64,000 nucleotides of DNA from Rhizophagus clarus (taxonomy: Eukaryota > Glomeromycota > Glomeromycetes > Glomerales > Glomeraceae). Below, piece after piece: positions 12,138 to 22,113 of the stretch. The notes below the pieces were generated by a model, which did no database searches, had not been told where the DNA came from, and was given only the letters and a program-made list of their open reading frames with translations. The stretch is from positions 62,001 through 126,000 of the forward strand of contig BLAL01000068.1 in assembly GCA_015698045.1 (NCBI GenBank). Reading direction: 5' to 3'. The translations under genes and the position numbers were made by a program. Positions within the stretch are counted from its first letter, which is position 1; the number at the start of each line of letters is the position of its first letter.

Positions 12138-13397
12138 GATCTTACACGTTTTGACATTTTCAATTGAATTATTATGTATAAAAAAAATATTTGGTATGAT
12201 CTTAGCCTTAAGAAGCATTTTCTAAAATATGAAGTGAATTGAATTGTGTAAATATTTGGTCTATGCAAGTTCGTTGAGCGAATTGCGTAAAAAATAGAAA
12301 TAATCTACAAATAAATTTATTGCGTTTTATTTATGAGCGAGAATGAATTTGCACTTTTAATTATTTATGATCTTGACATCTAATGTTTAATAATCGAAAT
12401 TAAAATTAATGACAAAGATACCGTTAACATTAAAAAAAACTTTATACGTGATTTAAGATACACACCATTGCTCATATGGAATTATAAAGTATGAAAAATA
12501 TGACTGGTCATCTCATTTGGAATTAATTGACAATAAATATTGTATGTCTGTATAAGGCTATAAGCTCTCTCCAAAAGTTTTTCTCTAGAAAAAAAAATTC
12601 GCACAATTCTTTATTGTTTAATTAATAAATTATATGTATTGTAGTTTATGTACGATATACTGGACAGAAAGATTTTTAGATTAAAGTTTGAAATTTGGAC
12701 TTTCAAAAGTTTTCCATTAAAAATTCTTTTTTGTATAATTATTTTTTATATAATAAATTTTTGTATAATATATAAATAAATAAAAAAAAAAAAAAATAAT
12801 TAAAAGTTTGAAATTTAAAAAGCGATCAAGTTTAGTTGAGAAACAAGGGTTTATAAAATAAAATCAGCTATTGGTATTTTTATATATACTGCAAGTTCAT
12901 TCAAATCTAAATATTTACTACAATTTAAAATTCGATTTAAATAAATCTGTCATCTTCGTGTTTACATATAATATCATTTTTAGCATAAAATAAAAATCCC
13001 TTTACAATACAAAAAAATATAAAAATTTTTTTCATTGATTTCTAATTTAAGAACTTTATTTTATTATGAATTAAGAAAATAATATCCATAGTATGATAGT
13101 AATAAAATAATATGACAGTACTATGACAGTAATAATTTTCGCGAATAAGAGATAAGTTTTAAATGTGACTAATTAGTATAAGGGTTATAAAAGAATAAAC
13201 AAATCTTCAGTACATTAGAGCCAAATGAAAATCTCGCATACAAACTACATGTAAACTATAAATAAACTACTAACTGTAACACACCTAATATTAGAATAAA
13301 CTTCATGAAATAAGCTATTTAAAATGTTTATACAACGTCAGATATATATTTCATTGTAAATATCCCCTGAATAACTATCAACCTACCAATCACGATT
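12138..13397. other. AT-rich spacer
   Basis: No coding sequence, RNA gene or element end recognised. Several long A/T runs (e.g. 12781-12797). Confidence 0.5.
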
Positions 13398-13689
13398 TTA
13401 ATTATCGTCAGGTTGGCTTTTTTCTTGATTAAACCTGATGTCACTTTCAACTTCATCGTCATTATCTTTCCTTATAGAATTTTCTCCTTTTGTAACGAAC
13501 TCAATTCTTCCACGAATGAGTTTAACAATTTGCACGGTCTCATATTCTAAATAAATGTTAAAAGAGTATTGTTAGATATTAACAGCCATAAATGTTGGTC
13601 AAATGTATTAAGTTTCAATAATACCTCTCTTTTTTTCCAAAAGTAATTTCCGATTGAAAGACGATAAAAGTTTCTGTTTCGCAATTATT
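13398..13689 (-). CDS. Terminal exons of an unrecognised gene
   Basis: On the minus strand a coding-like exon (13625-13689) is followed by a 78-nt intron (13547-13624, GTATTA...TTTAG) and a terminal exon (13398-13546) ending in TAA. Read in one frame across the junction it gives KQKLLSSFNRKLLLEKKRE, then YETVQIVKLIRGRIEF, then an acidic, hydrophilic tail (DNDDEVESD). The base composition is richer than the surroundings and the splice keeps the frame. Exons further upstream were not found; an acceptor AAAG at 13690 is a guess. Lys/Glu-rich start suggests a helical region. It may be the end of a real gene or a relic. Function unknown. Confidence 0.35.
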
Positions 13690-14070
13690 CTTTAATGGAT
13701 GATCATTTAATTGACGCAATTATTTGGTCCTAATTGGAAATGATGATCCGGACCTATAAAAAAAAAGGCTTATAAGTATAGTTTGATTAATTACTTATGA
13801 CGTTAAGACGGATAAATCCGCCGCAAAGAGAAATACAGTACATTTGTTGAATAAATTACCATAGTTGATTCAATGATATAATAATCATGTGAAAAAATAT
13901 GAAATTTTCAAAAGGTAATTTCATTATTTCTATAATTTTTATTATTTTAAAATAAAATATTTAAAAATGATAAAAAGTTTGATCAGTATAATCATAAAAC
14001 ATAATACAAATAATAATCATGTGACGTCAGGATGACTGTGACGTCTACAAAAATCTTGTGATCAAACACA

Positions 14071-15147
14071 TCATCCGAGTCTACTCAATTCAAAAATTTT
14101 CATGATAACATTCGCTTTTTGTAATATGTAATCATCACAATCATAAACATAAATTCCAAACCAAATGTAAATTAAATCTTCTAATCCGGTTCCAATTTCA
14201 TGATTTACATATAAGACTAATTTAATAATAATTAATCTAAAATAATTAATAACATGATGAAACCCATTTTCTTCATAAATTTCAACTGTAGTACAAGATA
14301 TTTCAATAATGGTTTCAAGAATCCAAAAAAATATATATGATATGATTATCATAAAGAAAGCGTAAATAACTCCAATTAAATAAAAAATTGGAAAAAATAT
14401 TAAAAAGATTAAAACTTTTAAAAAAATCGTATTTAAAGTACTTTCATGACTCATTAAAAATTTTTCAAGTTGATCATAAAGTGCTTGAATTGGTAATGTG
14501 AAAAAACAATATATAATTAATTCTATTGATGAAAATATTATCCAAAATATTATTATTATAATAAGAATTATTATTAACGTCAAAAAATCGAAAATTTTAA
14601 TTAATTTATAAAAAATAAATTCAAAAATCTTTATTTGATATTTTTGAATTTTTTCCGAAATTTTAATGGAATTAAAATTCCAACTTTCTTTTATAAATTG
14701 TTTAATTTGTATAAATGTTTCAATTATTATAAAGTCTTTTAATAAAATCCCTTCATCATCATGAAAATATTGATATATCATATAAATTAATGATGCCGTT
14801 GAAGAGAATGATGAAATTGAATATTCTGGTCTTAAAAATATTGTTATTAATCGACTTATTAATGTAATATTAATACTATATCCAATAAATATTATGATAC
14901 AAAGTGGAATATATAATATAATAATTAAAGGTGAGAATAAAAATAAATAAATTCTTATCCTAAATTCAAGTTTCTTTTTATTAAAAATAAATGAATATAA
15001 TCGATATATTGATGGAAAATACCAAATTATTGTGATAACGAAATTTGGTATTAAACAAAATAAGAATATAGGTATAAAATAAATAATTGAGTCGACTATG
15101 ACAATTATTGAAAAGAAAATTATTCTAATTATTTTTGTGACAATCAT
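14071..15147 (-). CDS. Multipass membrane protein, function unknown
   Basis: A single uninterrupted frame of 358 codons, extremely rich in Ile, Phe and Leu. I see about eight hydrophobic stretches of 18-25 residues: roughly residues 7-45, 70-98, 183-220, 241-285 (two or more each), and a weaker one near 305. Between them is a soluble segment (about residues 110-180: FSSTASLIYMIYQYFHDDEG, then KISEKIQKYQ). A conserved-looking C-terminal part (VNHEIGTGLEDLIYIWFGIY) ends in ELSRLG. Such Ile/Phe-rich multispan proteins are common in Glomeromycotina as uncharacterised families. The ATG lies directly downstream of a run of 16 A in coding sense; another ATG before the run is out of frame. No pathway can be assigned. 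Confidence 0.65.
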   Translation of the reverse strand: MIVTKIIRIIFFSIIVIVDSIIYFIPIFLFCLIPNFVITIIWYFPSIYRLYSFIFNKKKLEFRIRIYLFLFSPLIIILYIPLCIIIFIGYSINITLISRLITIFLRPEYSISSFSSTASLIYMIYQYFHDDEGILLKDFIIIETFIQIKQFIKESWNFNSIKISEKIQKYQIKIFEFIFYKLIKIFDFLTLIIILIIIIIFWIIFSSIELIIYCFFTLPIQALYDQLEKFLMSHESTLNTIFLKVLIFLIFFPIFYLIGVIYAFFMIIISYIFFWILETIIEISCTTVEIYEENGFHHVINYFRLIIIKLVLYVNHEIGTGLEDLIYIWFGIYVYDCDDYILQKANVIMKIFELSRLG

Positions 15148-15254
15148 TTTTTTTTTTTTTTTTCATTTGTAAATCAAAATTTCAAAAGCCTTATTTATAT
15201 AATAATTTTGTTCTAAATCAGGGTGTATTCTATATAAATTTTATATGAATTTTT

Positions 15255-15578
15255 GTATTATTTTCATTTGATGGATCGTCTATTTTGCGGCGAAATTTAC
15301 CTTATTTGGTAGATCATCCGGAATATCGGACTATCATAATTTATCCGAATGGAAAATCGGATTTACCTGCTACTGAAATCGTATGAGGTAGCAGGATTTT
15401 CGAAATAAAACTTAATTACCCAGAAGAACTTGAAGAGCTTAAAAATAGGTTAAATGTCGGTTTATATTGAACGAAAGTTTATACTTTAAGTACACAAGAA
15501 GCTGGACTCATTCGTTCCATTAAAAAATCAGAAATCCGTTCCATGAATAGAATACCGGTGTATAGTACTTTGATATAA
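15255..15578 (+). pseudogene. Decayed coding relic, unknown family
   Basis: One frame over 108 codons reads as protein with only two internal stops, both TGA: FDGSSILRRNLPYLVDHPEY, RTIIIYPNGKSDLPATEIV, stop, GSRIFEIKLNYPEELEELK, NRLNVGLY, stop, TKVYTLSTQEAGLIRSIKK and onward to a TAA. Both TGA codons could come from CGA (Arg) by C-to-T change at CpG. Product unrecognised. The first part may be preceded by a lost intron. Confidence 0.45.
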
Positions 15579-16424
15579 AAAGTTAATCATAAGTTAATCA
15601 TATTCCAAAAAAGTGTTGATAGAGGTTAAGTTTAAAGCTTGGAACCGTCAATAAACTTTAAACTAGCTTTTTTCTCTAATTAAGCTAACAAACGTCCATA
15701 AACAAAACACTATTAATATTTTGACCTTGTTGCAAATTTAGATTTTATAATAAAGTCATAGCAACGATAACATTTTTGTGAAAAAAAAATTAATTTTTGA
15801 GCAAGTCTAATTTTACCAGTTACCACGGAACTATTGTGTAAATCACTTAATTTTGTACTACCCACTAGAAGCATGAATTCTTCAAGCACTTATTCTTGCA
15901 AACACTCATTCTTGCATTATTCGTCATGCGAGCGCAAAATACAATAAAGTAAAGTTGATGCTCGATAAGTTGCGGTATTTTAGAAACTTATGTAGTACGA
16001 TTGAGAATGTATGTTGTACGGGCAAGATTCTAGGGAATGTTATAATTAATTTATTAGTTTAGTGTAGGGATAATCGTAGTTGTGATAGGGAAACTTGGGA
16101 AAGATTCATAAACCAATCATATCCAGTTAAAGGTTATGGTGGATACATATTTTATACATCTCAAATTATTCTAACTGAGATTTAATTTTTGTATTTGGAA
16201 ACTTTTTAGAATTTCTTGGCATTTTTGTATTTGGCAAAAATAACGTAAAAGAAACCCGATTTACTTAGTACTTTGGTATTGTTTACACGTGATTTACTTA
16301 ATAGATGCAACTGCGGCAAATGTAGCAAACAGATCTACATCCGGGGTCTGACCCTTGCAATGTATAGTACGGTCAAAATGAACTACTGTAGTATGTAATA
16401 AATTGGACTGAATATAATGACAAC
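15579..16424. other. AT-rich spacer before the first hAT
   Basis: No coding sequence recognised. Short local repeats at about 15885-15915 (CTTATTCTTGCAAACA, CTCATTCTTGCATTA). Confidence 0.45.
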
Positions 16425-16432
16425 GTTCAAGC

Positions 16433-18690
16433 TAGGGATGGCAAAAAACATGTTTTAAAACAATTTCGGTGTTTTAAAACATGTTTTTCATGTTTTAAAA
16501 AATGTTTTAAAACATTAGAAAATAGCACTTTTATTACTTTATTTATTCAATCATTCAATATAAATGCTTATAATATTTATATATTTAATCAAATAAAATA
16601 TTTATGAAATTAAACTTCATCTTCTTCAAACCAATTATCCTCCTTAACCTCTTTATGAATTCTCAAATTTTGATAAATTGCCACAAGTTTTTTTACCCGA
16701 TTGTTATTCAAACGTGCACGAAGTTTACTATGAATAAATCCGAAGTTAGACCAATTACGTTCGGCTGCAGCTGATGAGGTTGGAATTGAAAGTACTCGAC
16801 AAGCAAGTTCAACTACAACAGGAAATTTATGCGTGAAGTTGGACTTCCACCAACTAATAGGACTTGAATATTCAATAGATGCCCAAAGTAATGCTCCAGA
16901 AAATTCATCAGTCTTTGCGATATATTTCTGCATTACTCCATAAATCTTTCATATATGAGTGAGATATTATTAATATTGCTATTGAACATTTGTAGTATAG
17001 AAATTTTCTTACATGTGCCGCCTCTTCAAATGTGTAAACTTTTTCAATATATGGTATAATAATCGTTTTAAAGTCAGTTGGTCCTAAAGATTTACCATGA
17101 AAACTAGGAAAGTATAAATCGTAATTAGTATCTAATAAAATTTAGAATTGTTTTGAATAAATAAATTTTATTACTTAGGATCCAAAAGATTTGCGATTGC
17201 CATTGCAGGATGGAAAGCAAATTCAAATCGATTGTCAATCAATCTATGAACTTTCATTTTGAAATTTAAATCTAACACTTGAGCATTAATTGATTCCCGA
17301 ATTTGTCTCCATTCTTCATAAATATAAGAAAGTAATGGTGTATCTGATTCAAATAAACGAATAAGTTTGACAAATGGTGTTAAAAAATAATCTAAAGCTT
17401 CCAAATTCGCCCACAATAAATCACCTAAAATTTGTTCTTTAAGATCATGTGTCATTTTTGAACTAACTTCCGGTTGCACAACAGACATTTGAAGCCCTAA
17501 TTTGCATCTGCGAATAGATTGAATTGAATCCAAGCAAGTTCCCCATCGGGTTTCAACAGGTTGAACTAAAGTAATTGTATTTAATTGATTTAATAAAATT
17601 GATTCTGCTTGGTGATGTGTACGAAAAAAATTAACAATTTGTTTAGCTTGATTCATTGATCTTTCAACCCAATCAAGTTTAAGAATATCCTTAATTAGAA
17701 GATTTCCAATGTGTGCATTACAACCCAAGCAAATTAACCGCGGGTAATCCTGATTTAACAATTTCCACGCAGAACGCATTGCACTAGCATTATCAGTTAA
17801 TACTCCAGCAAATTTTGAAGGACCAATATCTTCAATAATAGATTTAAATTCATTATAAATATATTCTGCAGTATGTGATTCAGATCCAGTATACTTTGCA
17901 TCATAAAATATTGGCTTTGGAAGGCAAAGAATGAAATTTAAAACTGATTCTCTTCGGATATTTGACCAACCATCTGATACTAATGTTATATTTGATGCAT
18001 TGTTTAAAACTTTATCCAAATTTTGCCGCTCAACTTGATATTCTGCATCTAATAAATTATTGGCCAAATTGCGACGGTTTGGACTATTGTAGGCTGGTAG
18101 TATAGTTTGGATGAAATCAAGCCAATAAGGATTTTCAATGGCTGTAAAAGGAATACCAGCCGAATAAAAGAACTTTGCCAATTTCCTATCAATGTCCACC
18201 TTATCTAATGTAGATTGCGTTTCATCATCAGTTTGATCTGTCAATTGATCTAAAGATTGTAAATTATTTTTTCGAAATTTTGAAGTGGTAAGATCAAGAG
18301 ATTCTTTTAAATTAGCTGGAAAATCAACACATTTTATTAAATGTTCTTTTAATCGATCAATAAGATCAACTACATCACTTCCACAAAATCTGCACCTTTG
18401 ACGAGGTGTAGATCGACCACGTAGATCAATTGAAAGTGGTTCAAATTGTTGGCGAACATCTGCTAATGATGGTCTTCCACGAGACATCTTTAAAATTTTC
18501 AAGTTTGAGATTAAATGTGAAGAAAATAATTTAAATATTTAAATATTTGATCACTAAATTATGTAATTTAATAGTAATTAAGCTACGTCATTCAATATAA
18601 TAAAAAACATTGATCATCAGTATTAAATCATGTTTTAAAACAAAAACATGTTTTTTTAATCACGTTGTTTTAAATCACGTGCCATCCCTA
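16433..18690. mobile_element. Complete hAT DNA transposon (element 1)
   Basis: The 2258-bp element has terminal inverted repeats TAGGGATGGCA at 16433-16443 and its reverse complement at 18680-18690. It is flanked by a perfect 8-bp target duplication GTTCAAGC (16425-16432 and 18691-18698), as expected for hAT. Subterminal CATGTTTTAAAAC motifs occur at both ends (16448-16516 and about 18627-18655), probable transposase binding sites. It carries a full minus-strand transposase gene. Confidence 0.95.
16610..18502 (-). CDS. hAT family transposase, intact after splicing
   Basis: Three exons on the minus strand: 17175-18502, 17013-17103 and 16610-16945, with GTAATA...CCTAG and GTAAGA...GAAAG introns. 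The spliced frame has no break and gives 584 aa. Near the N-terminus is a BED-like zinc finger (CRFCG, then HLIKC). The catalytic region shows VSDGWSN (first Asp), GVLTDNASAM (second Asp) and LGCNAHIGNLL. The C-terminal dimerisation domain has SIPTSSAAAERNWSNFGFIH with the conserved Glu. Together with clean ends and a perfect target duplication, this looks like a recently active element. It resembles the decayed transposase at 53.1-55.0 kb (same SIPTSSAAAERN). Confidence 0.9.
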
Positions 18691-18698
18691 GTTCAAGC

Positions 18699-19247
18699 TA
18701 AACATATAAAATTACCTTTAATGCTTGACAAGTGAAATTGACAATCGATAATATAATTCGTAACGTATCGAAAGTTTAGCCCACATGTTTTTATACGATT
18801 AATATAATTAAGTGGAATTACTATAATTAGAGTAATGAACAAACATGTGTCTAAATTGAATACAAATATGCGACAAAGGTTTTCTAATTCTATTACTAGT
18901 GTAAAAATTAGTTTGTAAATAATATTTCTTGGAAAAAGGTTTAAAAATTTAATCACGCACTGTTGTTTAACTTTAACGGAAGTTAGTGATAAATTTTAAA
19001 TTAAAAGATAATTGAATTCGGATTAGAAATGCCAATTGAATGACATTATAAAAAAAAAACATTTGTGGTAATTACGTATATTAGTTATTAATGGCGTATT
19101 TAGTATTAAATCTTCGATAATTACATTACTTATTGAAAATAAGCAACTTATTGATCGTTAACTTCTTGAGATCTATATAAACAAAACCGTTTTTTAGTTT
19201 TTTTAGTTTTTTAAAAAAAAAGATAAATCATATTGAATAGTGAAACT
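18699..19247. other. AT-rich spacer
   Basis: Nothing coding recognised. It includes the probable 3' flank of the minus-strand gene that ends at 19248. Confidence 0.5.
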
Positions 19248-20315
19248 TTACTCACGTTTGAAGAATTTTATCGCTTTATTTTTCCCACTTTCCTTTACAT
19301 CTAAATACAATATATTAGATTAGTTTTTTTTTTTAAATATAATCTACTTTGGAAAAAAATAATTAAATAATGCAATTACCATCTAAAATTTCTAATTGAT
19401 TTTGTTCTTCGGGATGATAATTTGATTCGATTCCTCCTATTAAATAAAATAAAAAAAATAGATTATTAAATAACTGAAGAAAAAAATTTGATTATATAGA
19501 GTAATTAAACAATAATAAAATATATACTCACTATTATTTAGACTAATTAATTCATTATGTAATGCTTGAAAATGTATAAAATAAGGTATAAGTATTTTAA
19601 ATTATTACTTGTTAATAAAATCAAGAACAGAACAAATACCTTCTTGCTCCACTGTTAATAATAATAATAATAATAATAAAATATTATTATAAATATATTC
19701 ATACAATTATGAAAATAATTATAATTTATATTTACCTTCTGTTGCATTTCTTGGTTCCGGTAAACCTCTAGATTGACTTTCACTCATGTCATGACTTGAC
19801 TTAGATGATTGTGAATTATCAAAGATTTTTTTATGTACTTTATCGATTTTTAATTTCTCAAAAATAAATATTAAAGTGGGTCTATTTGATGGGATTGCGT
19901 CCAAACATTGATTAATTAATTCGCGATATTCCAAATATTCCGAAGGAATTTCCTGTAAAATTTTTGGTCTGATGCCACGTATTATTTTATTCGCTAAATC
20001 ACAATTATGTTCATACCCATAATAAGGTGGTTTTTCAGACAAGATTTCCAGCCAGATCATACCAAAGCTATAGATGTCAGATTCAGGAGTGTGTTGCCTT
20101 TGACTTCCACAAATAATTTCAGGCGCCATGTAAACGAAGTTATCGTATACACTTTTTGGATTATTAACACTTCTGGATGGACATCTCGAAAAGATTTTCA
20201 ATAAAGCTTTTCGAACACAATATTCGCAAAACGATTTAAACGAATTTTTTGATTTACATATTTCACAATTATAAGATTCGCTACGAGTGTATTGTATTTC
20301 AGATCCGTATATCAT
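19248..20315 (-). CDS. C-lobe-only kinase-like protein with a microexon
   Basis: Five minus-strand exons: 19736-20315, 19640-19651 (12 nt), 19532-19564, 19380-19436, 19248-19300. Splicing keeps one frame to a TAA, giving 244 aa. The N-terminus has a Cys pattern (CEICKS, then CEYC) like the zinc-knuckle-like start of related fungal kinases. It jumps straight to the end of an activation loop (SRSVNNPKSVYDNFVYMAPE) and the C-lobe half (SDIYSFGMIWLEILSEKPPY, IIRGIRPK, NQCLDAIPSNRPT). The glycine loop, VALK lysine, HRD loop and DFG are all absent, so it cannot be a kinase. The tail (SRGLPEPRNATE, then the small exons) is hydrophilic. The clean multi-exon frame argues it is expressed, perhaps as a decoy or scaffold; that role is inference. 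An upstream in-frame TAA supports the start. Confidence 0.7.
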
Positions 20316-22083
20316 ATTTTAGATATTCTCAAAATTATCCGAATTGAGGAAAGGTTCTTTATAAGTTTTTTTTACTGTGCTAGAACAGATATGGAAAGCA
20401 AAGAATGAAAAAATTCGATGAATGCTTAAAGATTTATAATATGACGTAGTCGGAATCTTATACAATGAGTTACAAACCGAAAAGAGTTAGTGAAAATGAT
20501 CGTCGTGAAACTAAAAAAAAATTATTCATGCCTTTCAGCCTTTGATTTGACAATAAAATAAGGTTAGAACTGCTCACATTGGTATATTTCCAAATTTATT
20601 AATCATACGATTTTTTTTTTATTTTAAATCGAATCAAAACACAAAAAAAAAAAAAAAAAATCTCTGATTTCATATGTAATACGATGTCGATCTGCGATTC
20701 TCCTAAACTAAAGGTGGTTAATAAGAGGAAAATTCTTTTGATCGGCAACGGTAAATCCCTTTGTTAATAGGGAATTAAAATAGGTAGTACGAGACTCATC
20801 AAATTTTGCGAAATGGTCAAGTACGTAATGAGACACCGAGTAAATAAAAATATTTTTATTTATTTTATTTTATTTTATTTTATTTATTTTTTTTTTTAAA
20901 AAAAAAAAAAAATATTAAGACGAAATGAATTAAAGAATATTAATGTGCTTGTGCAAATTTTCTTAATGCAGATAATTTATTTTATAATTTTTTAATATAA
21001 TAACCGTTTAATATTGATATTATATTATGATTAAAATGACTAATTTTTGCAAGAAATTTGATTTTTAATTTATTATAATTGAAGAACATTAATATTTGAT
21101 ACTAATAAATTTTCCGTTATTTTATTTTTTTTTTTTTTACGGTCGAATGATTTTTCTCTAATATCCATAAAAAGTGGGTAACTTTATTGTAACTTTCATT
21201 AATTTTTTTAAAGATTTTTTTTTTTTTTTTTTTTATAAAACAAAATTTAATTTGCGTTATAACCTTAAATAAGAATGAATATGGTGATAAAGTAGTAGTT
21301 AAAACAACATTTAATAGTTTTCGATTAACGCTAAATCGTTAATATTGTTAATGTTAAGCTTATATAATTAACGTTAGTAATCATTTTAATAAATATATAA
21401 ATTTAATAAAAAAATCATGATGTCATGATATCTAGATATAAATAATTCTGTGAATTTTAAGGAATTACAAAAAATTTGACCATTTAAATCATTATTAACG
21501 TTAATACAAACAAAATTTTTCTAAAAAAGTTTACTTGTCCAAAAAGTAGCTTCATGAGTAAATTTTGGTGATAAAATAGATAATTCTGGCCGATCCCTGA
21601 TTTTTGATTCTGGCCAGAATTACTAAATTGTATTATTATAATTACAACATGAATCTCGAAATTTTATACTTAGTATCAATCGACTATCAAATTTTTTTTT
21701 CAATAAAAAAAATCATGAGTTTTGGAGAATCTTTATCTCTTGGAGGATTTAATGTTTATTTGGGATTAAAAAAGAATTAAATCAGTTTTTTTATATATAA
21801 AAAATTATACAAGTTTCATGGCCCAGTTTTTTTTTTTCTGTGAAAAATTGAAGGGTTTTCATTGTTTAGAGTTTGGTATAACCTTTTGGCCTCATCTCCA
21901 TAAATCTTCCAAGTTAATTTTCTGCGCCTAAAATGTAGATCATCTCAAAAAAAAATAAATTGGCGTTATCTGGGAAGGAAAGATTTACATAATTGCTCTA
22001 CTCACGTGAAACTTGTGTCACGCGCGCACGCGAGGATGCATCCTCTTGCATATGTTTTATTTAAATACCGTTTCAAATAAATT
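20316..22083. other. AT-rich spacer upstream of gene B
   Basis: Mostly low complexity, including a TTTTA repeat (about 20850-20890) and long T runs. A 28-codon frame at 20684-20767 contains RKILLIGNGKS, faintly like a P-loop, but is too short to call. A P450 fragment lies at 21523-21579. Confidence 0.5.
21523..21579 (-). pseudogene. 57-bp fragment of a cytochrome P450 exon
   Basis: This stretch (AAAGTTTACTTGTCC..., AGTAGCTTCATGAGTAA..., TTTTGGTGATAAAATAG) is almost identical to 34281-34337 inside exon 1 of the P450 gene, with about two differences. Similarity stops abruptly on both sides. It is an isolated inserted or retained fragment. Confidence 0.75.
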
Positions 22084-22113
22084 TTATTCAAAAATTTTAA
22101 GCTGTTTTAAATA
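22084..22113 (+). promoter_or_regulatory. Conserved 5' leader of kinase gene B
   Basis: AAATTTTAAGCTGTTTTAAATA before the ATG matches the leader of gene A at 3541-3558. The two genes therefore share their 5' end as well as their exon array. Confidence 0.5.

Noticed and set aside
20684..20767. 28-codon frame with a P-loop-like ILLIGNGKS
   Set aside because: Too short, no continuation exon and an incomplete P-loop.
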